A stretch of 52,217 bases of DNA from CAYOXD01 sp964407825 (GCA_964407825.1 CAYOXD010000007.1:1-52217); one strand, 5' to 3'; shown: positions 33,043 to 42,032, counted from the stretch's first letter. Notes: generated by a model not told the origin, from the sequence alone. Numbers and translations: made by a program.

Positions 33043-34119
33043 ATGAGCCGCTTCCTGATGATCGACATCGGCGCCGGTACCATGGATATTCTCTATTACG
33101 ACGATGCAACGGATTGGCACTACAAGGCGGTTGTGCCGTCACCGGCGAGGCAATTGGCGGCCGCCATCCAAAACACTTCTGGAAATCTGTTGGTGACGGG
33201 CTGTGAAATGGGCGGCAGCCCGGTTTCAGGGGCCCTGAAGCAGCGGGCGAAGACATGTGAGGTGGTGATGAGCCGGTCCGCATCGGCGACCCTCCATCAT
33301 GATCCCCAAAGGGCCATGGCGGCCGGCATCCGGATCGTACCCGATGAGGAGGCCGAAGACCTCCGGAACCGTGGGGACCAAGCACACATGACCCTGCAGG
33401 ATATCGACCCGGCGTACATCCGGCAGCTTGTCGCCGCACTTGGAGTACCGTTTTCCTTCGATGCGGTGGCCATCTGTGCCCAGGACCACGGGAAACCGCC
33501 CCAGGGCGTCGGTCATCTGGACTTTCGGCACAACCATTTCAAGGAGCGATTGGACAGGCACCCCAGCCCCCATAGCCTCTTATACGAGGACAGGGAACTG
33601 CCCGATTACCTGAGCCGACTGGGCGCCATCGCAGAGCGTGCCCGAAGGCTTCCCACCGAGACGGTCTACCTCATGGACAGCGGCATGGCGGCCATCCTGG
33701 GCGCCTCCATGGACATCCGCTGCAGGCGTCGGGAACCGGTGATGGTATTGGACATCGCCACCTCGCATACGGTCGGCGCCGTGATGGAACAAGACCAGTT
33801 GTGTGGATTTTTCGAGTACCACACCCATGATATGACACGCGAGCGCCTGGACGAGCTCATGATGGAACTGGCCGATGGCCATCTGACCCACGAGCAAATC
33901 CTGAAGGAGGGGGGTCATGGGGCCTATATCCGAAAATATCCGGGACGTTCGGCCATCGCGGTAATCTTGGCCACCGGTCCAAAGCGCCGCCTGGCGGCGG
34001 GTTCCCGGCTGCCCATCGTCCACGGGGCTCCCTGGGGGGATAACATGATGACCGGAACCGTCGGACTTCTGGAAGCGTTGCGCCGGAAAAGGGGGCTGAC
34101 CCCCATGGCTTACGTATAG
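33043..34119 (+). CDS. DUF1786 family protein, ASKHA-type ATPase fold
   Basis: 358 residues. It opens with MIDIGAGTMDILYY, the phosphate-1 loop of the actin/sugar-kinase/Hsp70 fold, and has VLDIATSHTVGAV near 235, which fits phosphate-2. This is the DUF1786 family (PF08735), often annotated 'putative pyruvate formate-lyase activating enzyme', a name with no firm support: there is no radical-SAM CxxxCxxC motif here. The gene starts 35 bases after the EndoQ-UvrD gene and probably shares its transcript. Its end abuts a dispersed repeat and the convergent SpoT-like gene. Function unknown; ATP binding is a family-level inference. Confidence 0.75.
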   Translation: MSRFLMIDIGAGTMDILYYDDATDWHYKAVVPSPARQLAAAIQNTSGNLLVTGCEMGGSPVSGALKQRAKTCEVVMSRSASATLHHDPQRAMAAGIRIVPDEEAEDLRNRGDQAHMTLQDIDPAYIRQLVAALGVPFSFDAVAICAQDHGKPPQGVGHLDFRHNHFKERLDRHPSPHSLLYEDRELPDYLSRLGAIAERARRLPTETVYLMDSGMAAILGASMDIRCRRREPVMVLDIATSHTVGAVMEQDQLCGFFEYHTHDMTRERLDELMMELADGHLTHEQILKEGGHGAYIRKYPGRSAIAVILATGPKRRLAAGSRLPIVHGAPWGDNMMTGTVGLLEALRRKRGLTPMAYV

Positions 34120-34125
34120 AGGGCG

Positions 34126-34164
34126 CGCCGTGGCAGGAATCAATGGCCGTTCACCGAGAATGGC
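34126..34164. repeat. Dispersed hairpin repeat, copy B
   Basis: 39 bases starting CGCCGTGGCAGGAATC and ending in GCCGTTC-ACCGA-GAATGGC, a seven-pair hairpin (one G-U) with a five-base loop. It fills the 44-base gap between two convergent gene ends and overlaps the last base of the SpoT-like gene. In that position it could act as a bidirectional transcript end, although no T-run follows. Confidence 0.65.
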
Positions 34165-36356
34165 TAATAGCCGCTCAGATAGGGAAATGGGCTGATATGG
34201 TCCTTGTGGCTGAAGGACCGGATGGAAACGGTTCCCGGGGAGAAGGACTTGAAGAAGCTTGCCGCTCCCCTGAAGTCGGTAAGCGAGACGGTGATCAAGG
34301 CGGAGGGGCGGTTGCGCCGTCCGGGACCCTTTTCCAGGTGGTGCAGTTCGAATTGAAAGGTGATGGGCGAGATGAGCCGGATGAATTCCTGCGGGGAAAT
34401 TCCCTTGGCCCTCAGGTTGAACCACAGGGGCGCCTCCCAGGGAGTCTCCATATCCCAATGGACATCCAACAGGCGCTGGGTTCCTCCAGGGCTGCTTTCA
34501 GGGAGGATTCGGCACGTTTCCAGGTGAAAGGCGACCCCGCGCTCGCTCAATGCCGCCACCACCCCGGGTTGACCGGGGTAGGGCTTGCAGCATTTTGAAA
34601 ACTTGTGAACCGCCTTTTTGAGTTCCGAAACCCGAAGCAAATTACGACGCCTGCGATCGGCGGCGCTCTCCCTGACTTCGCTCTTGAAATCTGGAATTTG
34701 ATCGAAGTAGTAAGGGATCAGCTCCGTTGAGAAATTATCATCCTGGCCGATGCGGATATACATCTGGGAGAGATTGCGAATGTGCAGGATGCTAAGGAGC
34801 AGATCCATGGATTCATGTTCCAGAAGATCCGTTGACAACCCCCGGCGGGCCATCTCCTGAACCAGGATTTCCTTTCCTATTTTCTTGGCGTAATTTTGGC
34901 GTTCCCGCTGCAGCAGTTTGTTGACGGCGCTTCTGGCCTTGGGTGTTTTGCAAAGTTTTTCAAGATCGGAATCGACCTCTAGCGGATCGGAGGATTGAAG
35001 GATTTTCACCGTAGCCCCATCCTTCAATTTTTCACCTGGCCCCAGCCGCCGGCCTGAAATTTCCGCACCGGCGCAGAATTTTCCCAGATCCGAATGGATT
35101 TTATAGGCAAAATCGAGTACCACACTGCTCCGAGGCAGATAGTGAATATCCCCGTCCGGTGTATAGACAAAGAGTTCCGCCGTATCAGACAGCTGAATCA
35201 GATCCTTTCGTTGGGAGCTGTTTCCGCCATATTCTCCAATGTTTCTCAGTAGATCGCTGATCTCGCTCCAGTAGGATTCCTGCAGATGGATGGCACCCCA
35301 CTGATATCTGAGTCCCGAATTGATCTGAAGATCCATATTTCGGGTTCTGATTTTAAGCAGGTAGTCCCGCCCCATCTGGTTGATGCGCACATGGAGGCTG
35401 TTGTAGCCGTTTTGCTTCGGATTGGCTATGTAGTCCCGAATAGATTTCGGAACGGGTTTCAACTGCTGGTTGATCATTCCCAGGACCGAATAGCAGTGCA
35501 ATGGATCGTCCGAGTCCAGAACCACTGTGAAATCCATCAGATTCTTCGAATTGCTTTGATCAAGGGTCTGCTTCAGATGCGAATAGCAGCTGCCCAGGCC
35601 CTTCACCCGCGGACGGATCGAAACAGCGCAGGGGGATTCGTTGAGAATCTCGCCCAGTTTCGAGTGGAAGTTTCCCACCTCCCGGGATTTCAGCAGCTCT
35701 CTGGTGGTGTTGAGGATTCTTTTGCTTTTCCGGGGGAAGAGATACGAAAGAGCCAGGTTGTAAAGCTCGCGTTTGAGGATGTAGAGGTTCAGTTTGGCGG
35801 CGATGGGTGCGTAAACCCGAAGCGTCTCCAGGGCGATGCGCCTTCGCTTGATTTCCGGAAGGCTGGCAAGGGTCTTCATGTTATGCAGCCGGTCGGCCAG
35901 CTTGATCAGCAAAACGCCAAGCTGTCTGCTGGCGCTGAGAAATATTTTGCTGTGGGTCAAATCGCTCTGGGTGGCCCTGTCCTTCTGATCGAATTGCAGT
36001 TTCGTGCAACCGTCCACCAGGCTCGCGATGGTGCCGCCGAAGAGGCGTTCGATATCCATCAGGGTAACCGACGGTACATCCTCCACCACATCGTGCAGAA
36101 GTGCGGCTGAAATCAGCTGCGGATCGTGGATGCTCAAATCCCGGATCAATATTTCGGCGACGCTCACCGGGTGGGTGAGAAAGGGCTCACCTGATTTTCG
36201 AAAACAACCCGCATGGTGCTTGTAGGCAAAGGCCAGTGCCTGAAATGGAAGGTTCTCCTCCTCCCCTGGAAAGTAGCTGGCAAGGATGTCCCGGTAATGG
36301 CTCATCGGCAACACCACCGGGTGCTTTTTGGGTTTCTTGATGATTTTTGCTTCCAT
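34164..36356 (-). CDS. SpoT/Rel-like ppGpp hydrolase with degenerate synthetase domain
   Basis: 730 residues with the full Rel/SpoT layout: HD hydrolase (about 40-200), synthetase region (about 230-350), TGS (about 395-455) and a C-terminal ACT-like part (about 650-725). The hydrolase residues are intact: THPVSVAE (His62), LLHDVVED (His88, Asp89) and KLADRLHNM (Asp155, Asn159). In the synthetase region the usual D-x-x-A-x-R motif reads NLMDFT, so the catalytic Asp and Arg are Asn272 and Thr277. The usual E-V-Q-I-R-T reads LLKIRT, so the second catalytic acid is Leu333. DYIANPKQNGYNSLH is kept. The protein is therefore probably a (p)ppGpp hydrolase that cannot synthesise the alarmone. It converges with the DUF1786 gene. 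Confidence 0.88.
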   Translation of the reverse strand: MEAKIIKKPKKHPVVLPMSHYRDILASYFPGEEENLPFQALAFAYKHHAGCFRKSGEPFLTHPVSVAEILIRDLSIHDPQLISAALLHDVVEDVPSVTLMDIERLFGGTIASLVDGCTKLQFDQKDRATQSDLTHSKIFLSASRQLGVLLIKLADRLHNMKTLASLPEIKRRRIALETLRVYAPIAAKLNLYILKRELYNLALSYLFPRKSKRILNTTRELLKSREVGNFHSKLGEILNESPCAVSIRPRVKGLGSCYSHLKQTLDQSNSKNLMDFTVVLDSDDPLHCYSVLGMINQQLKPVPKSIRDYIANPKQNGYNSLHVRINQMGRDYLLKIRTRNMDLQINSGLRYQWGAIHLQESYWSEISDLLRNIGEYGGNSSQRKDLIQLSDTAELFVYTPDGDIHYLPRSSVVLDFAYKIHSDLGKFCAGAEISGRRLGPGEKLKDGATVKILQSSDPLEVDSDLEKLCKTPKARSAVNKLLQRERQNYAKKIGKEILVQEMARRGLSTDLLEHESMDLLLSILHIRNLSQMYIRIGQDDNFSTELIPYYFDQIPDFKSEVRESAADRRRRNLLRVSELKKAVHKFSKCCKPYPGQPGVVAALSERGVAFHLETCRILPESSPGGTQRLLDVHWDMETPWEAPLWFNLRAKGISPQEFIRLISPITFQFELHHLEKGPGRRNRPSALITVSLTDFRGAASFFKSFSPGTVSIRSFSHKDHISPFPYLSGY

Positions 36357-36442
36357 GATTGGCCATAACCCAAGTATTACTGATGAACATCTCTTATATC
36401 ATGGACCTGACAGATTTCATACCAAATTCTGATGGTAGGGGA

Positions 36443-36787
36443 TCAATCCAGCAGGTTTCGGATGCGGATCAGCTCCGCGCGGATTTCATCGAGGAGAGAT
36501 TCCGCCGACGCGGCATCGTCTGGCCCCAGGCCAGATTGGATGCATCGCCGTGCTCCTTGGATTGTAAACTTTTGGTTATACAACAAGTTTTTTATTTTCA
36601 AGATCAGCTCCACATCCCTTCTTCTGTAGAGCCGTTGACCTGATGCGGTTCGCTTTGGGCGGATCTGCTTGAATTCAGACTCCCAGAACCGCAGCACATA
36701 TGCCGGTACCCCGACGACCTCGCTGACCTCGCCGATCTTAAAGTAAAGCTTGTCGGGAATGTCGAGTGACGGGTTTTCGTTTGTCAT
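36443..36787 (-). CDS. MerR-family transcriptional regulator
   Basis: 114 residues. The N-terminal winged helix is typical: YFKIGEVSEVVGVPAYVLRF, then WESEFKQIRPKRTASGQRLY and RRRDVELILKIKNLL. A short C-terminal helix (SAESLLDEIRAELIRIRNLL) serves dimerisation; there is no ligand-binding domain and no metal-binding cysteine. It lies downstream of pheT on the same strand, 39 bases away, the place where a short MerR-like gene is found in many delta-type bacteria. Its targets are unknown. The 86 bases to the next gene hold nothing clear. Confidence 0.88.
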   Translation of the reverse strand: MTNENPSLDIPDKLYFKIGEVSEVVGVPAYVLRFWESEFKQIRPKRTASGQRLYRRRDVELILKIKNLLYNQKFTIQGARRCIQSGLGPDDAASAESLLDEIRAELIRIRNLLD

Positions 36788-36826
36788 GGCCGCACAGCTC
36801 CAGGGTCTGTCCCCAGTATGGGTGCT

Positions 36827-39250
36827 TCAGCCGGGAAGATCCGCCTTGAACCCGCGAATCAACCGTTGGGACAGGGATGTGTGAATGCCGTTGATGACCT
36901 CGTCCTCGAGGGTTCCCCCGGAGGAACGGTAGGTGATCCGGATCGAAATGCTCTTTTTCCCAGGGGCAATCGGATCCCCCGTGAAGACATCGAAGAGCTG
37001 GACGCTCTCGATAAAATGCTCATCCCCTTCGCATGCCGCCTCGATGACGCGGCCCGACTCGATTTCCTCATCAAGGATGAGGGTGATATCCCGTGACGTA
37101 GAGGGAAATTTGGACAGGGGCGAAAAGGACTTTCTCTTCGGGATGAGTGCCGAGAGTACCTCCAGGTCCGCTTCAAAAATAAAGGTGGGTTGCTTCAGTC
37201 CCATCAGCTGAAGCGTTTTGGGATGGATCTCCCCCACGAGGCCGAGGAGCGTCCCCCCGGCGCTGACAAGGGCCGTATGGCCCGGCCGTGTATAGCGGCA
37301 CGCCTCGTCGGGTTGCGTCGTAAAGCGTGCCGCTTTGACGTCCATGCCGGCCAGCAGCGCTTCCAGAGCACCTTTGATATCATAAAAATCACAGGCTTCG
37401 GAAGGCTGTTGCCATCCGGGCAGGTCCCTGGCACCCGTCCACAGGGCGGCCAGCATTTCCGTCTCCCGGGGAAGGCCGCCGCCTTTCCGCGTCCTGAAGG
37501 TGGTGCCGATTTCAAAGAGCCGCAGGTCCCTGATCTGCTGGCTGGCATTTCGATACATGGTTTGCAGCAGTCCCGACACAAGCGTGCTTCTCAGGACGGC
37601 CTGATCCTCGCTCAGGGGATTGAGGATCTGAATGGTGCCGCGCCGTGGATCGTCTAAGCCCAGTTGAAGCCGGTCGCAGGCGTTCGGGTGCTCGAAGCTG
37701 TAATTGACGGCCTCAGAAAATCCCAGGCCGGTCATCAGGTTTCGGATGACGCTGCGCAGGGCGAAGCGACTCGGCAGCGGCGCCGTTTGACCCGTTATGG
37801 AGGGGAAGGTGGTGGGAATCCGTTGGTAGCCCCAGAGACGGGCGACTTCTTCCATCAGATCCTCCGGACGCTGGATATCGACCCGGTAGGACGGTGCGGT
37901 GACATGCAACCGATCATCGGACCCGTCCGGGTGCGTCCGAACCTCGATTTCCACAGCGGAAAGAAGCGCTATCATCTCCTGCCTATCGATAGTGGTTCCC
38001 AGCAGCCGGTTGGTGGCCGAAACGCTCAGCTTGATCTCGCGGGCCTTAAAGGGCCCGGGATTCTCATCGATATGGCCACTGATCAGGCGGCCCCCCGCGA
38101 TGTTCTGCATCAGTTCCGCGGCGCGATCAAGGGCACGCACCGTCGCCAGGGGGTCCACCCCCCGCTCAAAGCGATGAGAGGCATCGGTGGCAAGCCCCAG
38201 CCGCTTGGCGGTTCTCCTGATGCTGATAGGATCGAAGCAGGCGCTTTCCAGAAGGACGCGGGTGGTCCCTACCTCGATTTCGGAGTTCAACCCCCCCATG
38301 ACGCCTGCGATGGCCACCGGTTTTTGGCCGTCGCAGATCATCAGCATATCCGGTTCGAGGCGACGGGTCTTGCCGTCCAGGGTGGTGAAGGTTTCGCCCG
38401 TCTTCGCCGTTCTGACCACGATGCGATGGTCCGCCAGGTGATCGAAATCAAAGGCGTGAAGGGGTTGGCCCATCTCCATCATGACGAAGTTAGTGATATC
38501 CACCACATTGTTGACGGGCCTCAGACCGATGGAGCTCAACCGATCCTGGAGCCAGAAGGGAGAAGGGGCGACGGTAATCCCCTCGAGCAGTCTTGCTGCA
38601 TAGCGGGGGCAGTGTTCGGGTGCTTCGATGTGCACGGAGGTGTGCTGGAAAATGTCGGCGTCGGCATCGACAAGGTCTATCCTGGGATATTGAACCCGGC
38701 TCTTGGCTATCGCCGCCACCTCCCTCGCAACGCCCAGAACGCTCAGGCAATCGGCCCGGTTGGGGGTCAGGCCGATTTCAAACACCGTGTCCGAGAGTCC
38801 AAGGGCCTCCGGGAGGGAGGCGCCAACGGCCAGATGCGCGTCAAGCCGCATCAGGCCCCCCGAATCAGGCCCAAGGCCCAGTTCAGGGGCGCCGCAGAGC
38901 ATGCCCTCCGAGCGCTGGCCGCGAATCACGGTCTCCTTGATGGTCACACCGTTCGGCAGCTCCGCGCCAGGCATGGCCACCGGCACCAGCAGGTCCGGCT
39001 CGGCATTGGGGGCGCCGCAGACGATGGTCAGCTCCCGATCTCCCACGTCCACGCGGCAGACCCTGAGGCGGTCGGCATTGGGATGAGCCGTTACGCTTAT
39101 TATTCGGCCCACGCGGTTCGTCGCCAGATTGGCAAAGCGGTTCTCCACTGCCTCGATTTCAAGTCCGGCCATGGTCAAGGCATCCGCCAGCTCTTTTTCC
39201 GGCAGAGGGATGGAGACATATTCTTTCAGCCAGCTTAAACTCACCTTCAT
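36827..39250 (-). CDS. pheT: Phenylalanine--tRNA ligase beta subunit
   Basis: 807 residues, standard length for the large bacterial beta subunit. It starts MKVSLSWLKEYVSIPLPEKE. A tRNA-binding EMAP-like domain follows (VGRIISVTAHPNADRLRVC near 47-65), then the B3/B4 editing region (FEIGLTPNRADCLSVLGVAREV near 155), the B5 and catalytic-like domains (PEDLMEEVARLWGYQRIPT near 470) and a C-terminal ferredoxin-like anticodon domain (KFPSTSRDITLILDEEIES near 715). With PheS it forms the heterotetramer that charges tRNA-Phe. pheS lies 46 bases upstream. Confidence 0.96.
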   Translation of the reverse strand: MKVSLSWLKEYVSIPLPEKELADALTMAGLEIEAVENRFANLATNRVGRIISVTAHPNADRLRVCRVDVGDRELTIVCGAPNAEPDLLVPVAMPGAELPNGVTIKETVIRGQRSEGMLCGAPELGLGPDSGGLMRLDAHLAVGASLPEALGLSDTVFEIGLTPNRADCLSVLGVAREVAAIAKSRVQYPRIDLVDADADIFQHTSVHIEAPEHCPRYAARLLEGITVAPSPFWLQDRLSSIGLRPVNNVVDITNFVMMEMGQPLHAFDFDHLADHRIVVRTAKTGETFTTLDGKTRRLEPDMLMICDGQKPVAIAGVMGGLNSEIEVGTTRVLLESACFDPISIRRTAKRLGLATDASHRFERGVDPLATVRALDRAAELMQNIAGGRLISGHIDENPGPFKAREIKLSVSATNRLLGTTIDRQEMIALLSAVEIEVRTHPDGSDDRLHVTAPSYRVDIQRPEDLMEEVARLWGYQRIPTTFPSITGQTAPLPSRFALRSVIRNLMTGLGFSEAVNYSFEHPNACDRLQLGLDDPRRGTIQILNPLSEDQAVLRSTLVSGLLQTMYRNASQQIRDLRLFEIGTTFRTRKGGGLPRETEMLAALWTGARDLPGWQQPSEACDFYDIKGALEALLAGMDVKAARFTTQPDEACRYTRPGHTALVSAGGTLLGLVGEIHPKTLQLMGLKQPTFIFEADLEVLSALIPKRKSFSPLSKFPSTSRDITLILDEEIESGRVIEAACEGDEHFIESVQLFDVFTGDPIAPGKKSISIRITYRSSGGTLEDEVINGIHTSLSQRLIRGFKADLPG

Positions 39251-39296
39251 GGAGATGCTACCCCTGTACTACTGTTACGGATGGTGGACGGACCGC

Positions 39297-40304
39297 TCAG
39301 AATTGATGGAGGAACCTCAGGTCGTTTTCGAAAAACATGCGAAGATCATCAATGCCGTATTTGAGCATGGCGATGCGTTCAACGCCCATACCGAAGGCAA
39401 AGCCGGAAATGGCTCGCGTATCATAGCCCACATTTTCGAATACCGCCGGATGAACCATTCCGGCCCCGAGGATCTCGATCCAGCCTGTATGGGAGCAGAC
39501 CCTGCAGCCCTTGCCCCGACACATGACACAGAGGATGTCCACCTCTGCGCTTGGCTCCGTGAACGGAAAAAAGCTGGGCCGGAACTTCAAAGCGGTTTCT
39601 TTGTCGAAAATGGTGTGGATAAAGGCGGTCAAAATTCCCTTCAGGTCCCCGAAGGAGATGCCCTCCCCTACCATCAGCCCCTCCACCTGATGAAACATGG
39701 GGGTATGGGTCACATCCGAGTCACATCGGTACACCCGCCCCGGTGCGATGATCCTTACTGGCGGTTTGTGCTTCTCCATGGTGCGGATCTGGATCGGAGA
39801 GGTATGGGTCCGAAGGACGATACCGTCTGAGACATAAAACGTGTCCTGCATATCTCGGGCGGGGTGGTCCTTGGGGATATTGAGCGCTTCGAAGTTATAG
39901 TACTCCGCTTCGACCTCAGGCCCCTCGGCGATGGTGAACCCCAGGCCAGTAAAGATATCGCAAATCTGCCCGGTGATCTGGGTCACCGGATGACGCGTAC
40001 CCCGGGTCTGCGGCCGGCCCGGAAGGGACACATCGATACGAGGGATGTGCCGCCCGGCTCCGGGCTCCCAGGCCTCCTCGGCCTCTTTTGCCGCCTGATT
40101 CAGTCGCTGCTTGACCTCGTTGGCCCTTTTTCCCGCGGCAGGCCGCAGCTCTTCGGGCAGGGATGAGATGTTGCGCAGGAACTGGGTGACAAGGCCCTTT
40201 CGACCCAAATAGCGGACAACGACTTCACCGAGCGCCTCCCTGTCGGCGGCGGCCTCGATTTCCTTCAGCCCCTCGGCGAGTATCTGGTCGATGGATGTTT
40301 CCAC
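39297..40304 (-). CDS. pheS: Phenylalanine--tRNA ligase alpha subunit
   Basis: 335 residues from GTG 40304, where the family N-terminus (ETSIDQILAEGLKEIEAA) begins. The frame stays open to GTG 40373, but those extra 23 residues look non-homologous. No strong ribosome binding site precedes either start, so the exact start is uncertain. Class II catalytic motifs are HPARDMQDTFY near 170, RTHTSPIQIRTM, GRVYRCDSDVTHTPMFHQVEG (in two parts) and FAFGMGVERIAMLKYGIDDLR near the end. It lies 127 bases after rplT; that gap contains a short GCCC/GGGC hairpin but no evident Phe-rich leader peptide. Confidence 0.93.
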   Translation of the reverse strand: METSIDQILAEGLKEIEAAADREALGEVVVRYLGRKGLVTQFLRNISSLPEELRPAAGKRANEVKQRLNQAAKEAEEAWEPGAGRHIPRIDVSLPGRPQTRGTRHPVTQITGQICDIFTGLGFTIAEGPEVEAEYYNFEALNIPKDHPARDMQDTFYVSDGIVLRTHTSPIQIRTMEKHKPPVRIIAPGRVYRCDSDVTHTPMFHQVEGLMVGEGISFGDLKGILTAFIHTIFDKETALKFRPSFFPFTEPSAEVDILCVMCRGKGCRVCSHTGWIEILGAGMVHPAVFENVGYDTRAISGFAFGMGVERIAMLKYGIDDLRMFFENDLRFLHQF

Positions 40305-40431
40305 GGTCTTATGTGACGGTCCCCTTTTTCCAGGTTTAGACCCCTCATTCGAAACATGCCCGCTTGGGCGCACCTGTCGATGGAAGGTCTTACCTCATTT
40401 GGTTTGGCGAAAAGCTTCCGGCGCAGCCCTG

Positions 40432-40785
40432 TCAGGACAGTCGCTGGGCCGCCAGACCGGCAATATGGGCAAATCCGCCGGGGTCAGAGATGGCCAGCTC
40501 CGCCAGCACCTTCCTGTCCAGGGTGATGTTGGCCAGCTTCATCCCGTGGATGAACTTGCTGTAGGACAGATCGTTCATCCGTACGGCCGCATTGATGCGG
40601 GCGATCCACAGGCGGCGGAAATCACGCTTCCGGGCCCTTCGGTCCCTGAAGGCGTAGTTGAGGGCCTTATCAACGGAGTCCGAAGCTGTCCGGATCAGCT
40701 TGCTGCGGCCCCCCCGGTAGCCCTTGGCCAATTTCAAAATTTTGTTGCGTCGCTGTCTGGCTTTGAAGCCCCTTTTTACTCTCAT
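40432..40785 (-). CDS. rplT: 50S ribosomal protein L20
   Basis: 117 residues from ATG 40785 (AAGGAGA six bases upstream), which restores the canonical MRVKRGFKARQRRNKILKLA start; the frame extends to 40803. Further signatures are GYRGGRSKLIRTA, DRRARKRDFRRLWI and NAAVRMNDLSYS. L20 is an early assembly protein of the 50S subunit and, in E. coli and Bacillus, represses its own operon by binding the mRNA leader of rpmI. It lies 82 bases after rpmI. Confidence 0.97.
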   Translation of the reverse strand: MRVKRGFKARQRRNKILKLAKGYRGGRSKLIRTASDSVDKALNYAFRDRRARKRDFRRLWIARINAAVRMNDLSYSKFIHGMKLANITLDRKVLAELAISDPGGFAHIAGLAAQRLS

Positions 40786-40867
40786 GATGACTCTCCTTGA
40801 CACTGACGGCCAGCGGGTTGCGGCGGCAGTGCATCTTAACCCAAGGCGGTTTCTCGAGCGCTCCGGC

Positions 40868-41065
40868 TTACCCGTTGGGCAGCAGCAGCCTGATTTCCCG
40901 CATATTGGTTTTGTCTACGATCTGGCTCTGCCTCAAGGAGCGTTTCCGCTTTGTGCTCTTCTTGGTCAGGATGTGGCTGTGATGTGATTTGTTGTAAACC
41001 ACCTTTCCACTGCCGGTTTTTTTAAAACGTTTGGCTGCGGATCTGTTCGTCTTGATTTTTGGCAT
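40868..41065 (-). CDS. rpmI: 50S ribosomal protein L35
   Basis: 65 residues, all of the L35 pattern: MPKIKTNRSAAKRFKKTGSG, then KSHHSHILTKKSTKRKRSLR. GGAG lies ten bases before ATG 41065. It is the middle gene of the infC-rpmI-rplT operon. A 280-base structured gap separates it from infC. Confidence 0.97.
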   Translation of the reverse strand: MPKIKTNRSAAKRFKKTGSGKVVYNKSHHSHILTKKSTKRKRSLRQSQIVDKTNMREIRLLLPNG

Positions 41066-41345
41066 GGTTCGTTGTCTCCTGGCTCTCTAACATTTCCCTT
41101 CAGGCACCTTCGGATTCCGAAACTGTCTGAAATTCGATATAAACCGAGCACATCGGCTTCCGATGCGCTCCGCTCTGACCTTACAACCCCGTTCCCCCAA
41201 AAGAAAATACAGATGGCGCGAGCCATGGCCCAACAACCGCCCGCGCCACTGAATAGACCTCTCTATTATTGCCTATTGCCGACCTACTGTTGAAAACAAC
41301 CGGCTCCCCCCCAGGGGAGCCCCCGTGTCCTCCAGGAGCGGCGCA
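41066..41345 (-). promoter_or_regulatory. Structured infC-rpmI intercistronic region, possible L20 control site
   Basis: This 280-base gap is long for an operon junction. On the minus strand it holds three good hairpins: an eight-pair stem GGCTCCCC/GGGGAGCC (41302-41321) just after infC, a nine-pair stem GCGCATCGG/CCGATGTGC (41148-41168) and a small TTCGGA/TCCGAA stem (41109-41121) before the rpmI ribosome binding site. No T-run follows the first stem closely. In E. coli and Bacillus, L20 binds a folded rpmI leader to control translation or termination; this region is placed to do the same, which is an inference. Confidence 0.5.
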
Positions 41346-41888
41346 TTACTTCGGGGACAACACCATGATCATGGTTCGGCCTTCGAACTTGGGTGCCTGT
41401 TCAACCACGGCAATTTCCGCCGTCTCCTCCACAATTCGCATCAGCAGGTCCCTGCCGAGCTGGGAAAGGCTTATTTCACGGCCCCTGAACACGACGGTGA
41501 CCTTGACACGATCCCTCTTGCCGATGAACTTTCTTATATGACCGATCTTTGTCTGCAGATCGTGGTCGCCCGTTTTGGGACGAACCTTGATTTCCTTTAG
41601 CTGGAAACTGCTCTGCTTTTTCTTTGCCTCCTGCAGCTTCTTGGTCTGCTCGTACTTGAAGCGGCCATAGTCCATGATCTTGCATACCGGTGGATTGGCA
41701 TGAGGGGATACCTCCACCAGGTCCAACCCGTGGTCTCCGGCTGCTGCAAGGGCCTGATGGATGGGAATGATTCCGATCTGGCTACCGTCAGGGCCGATGA
41801 CCCGGACCTCCCGTGCGCGAATGTTCCGATTGATGTTGACACCGGTATCGTTTGATCTTTGGTCCCTTGGGGTACGTTTGATAGCTAT
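41346..41888 (-). CDS. infC: Translation initiation factor IF-3, ATA start
   Basis: 180 residues if translation starts at ATA 41888. A GGAGGTGAT ribosome binding site sits just before it, with GGAGG seven bases from the ATA. No ATG, GTG or TTG lies in frame between that site and TTG 41726, which would delete the conserved N-terminus. The upstream codons give AIKRTPRDQRSNDTGVNINR, then NIRAREVRVIGPDGSQIGI, which is the IF3 N-terminal domain. The rest has MDYGRFKYEQTKK and IKVRPKTGDHDLQTK. IF3 tests start codons, and rare starts of infC (AUU in E. coli) let IF3 repress itself; ATA here fits that scheme. thrS, often next to infC, is not upstream. Confidence 0.93.
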   Translation of the reverse strand: MAIKRTPRDQRSNDTGVNINRNIRAREVRVIGPDGSQIGIIPIHQALAAAGDHGLDLVEVSPHANPPVCKIMDYGRFKYEQTKKLQEAKKKQSSFQLKEIKVRPKTGDHDLQTKIGHIRKFIGKRDRVKVTVVFRGREISLSQLGRDLLMRIVEETAEIAVVEQAPKFEGRTMIMVLSPK

Positions 41889-42003
41889 GCCATCACCTCC
41901 AACTTTAAGTATTTGTAAACAGGTCCGGTCACCTGGCTCAATGTCCGGCTACCCATCGCAAATGCCGGCGGCCCGGACAAGGACCGCCATTGATTATCGC
42001 GGA

Positions 42004-42032
42004 ACCATATATGAGACCCCTATCAAATTCAA
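42004..42032 (-). promoter_or_regulatory. Promoter of infC-rpmI-rplT-pheST
   Basis: On the minus strand TTGAAT (42027-42032), a 17-base spacer and TATGGT (42004-42009). Transcription would begin about 110 bases before the infC start. The leader contains GTCCGG/CCGGAC inverted repeats around 41943-41978. An A/T-rich run just upstream (42033-42055) may help the promoter. Confidence 0.6.

Noticed and set aside
33043..34119. Pyruvate formate-lyase activating enzyme
   Set aside because: DUF1786 proteins are often given this name, but there is no radical-SAM cluster; the sequence shows an ASKHA-type nucleotide-binding fold.
37664..39238. A 524-codon plus-strand open frame opposite pheT
   Set aside because: Shadow frame; pheT is unambiguous.
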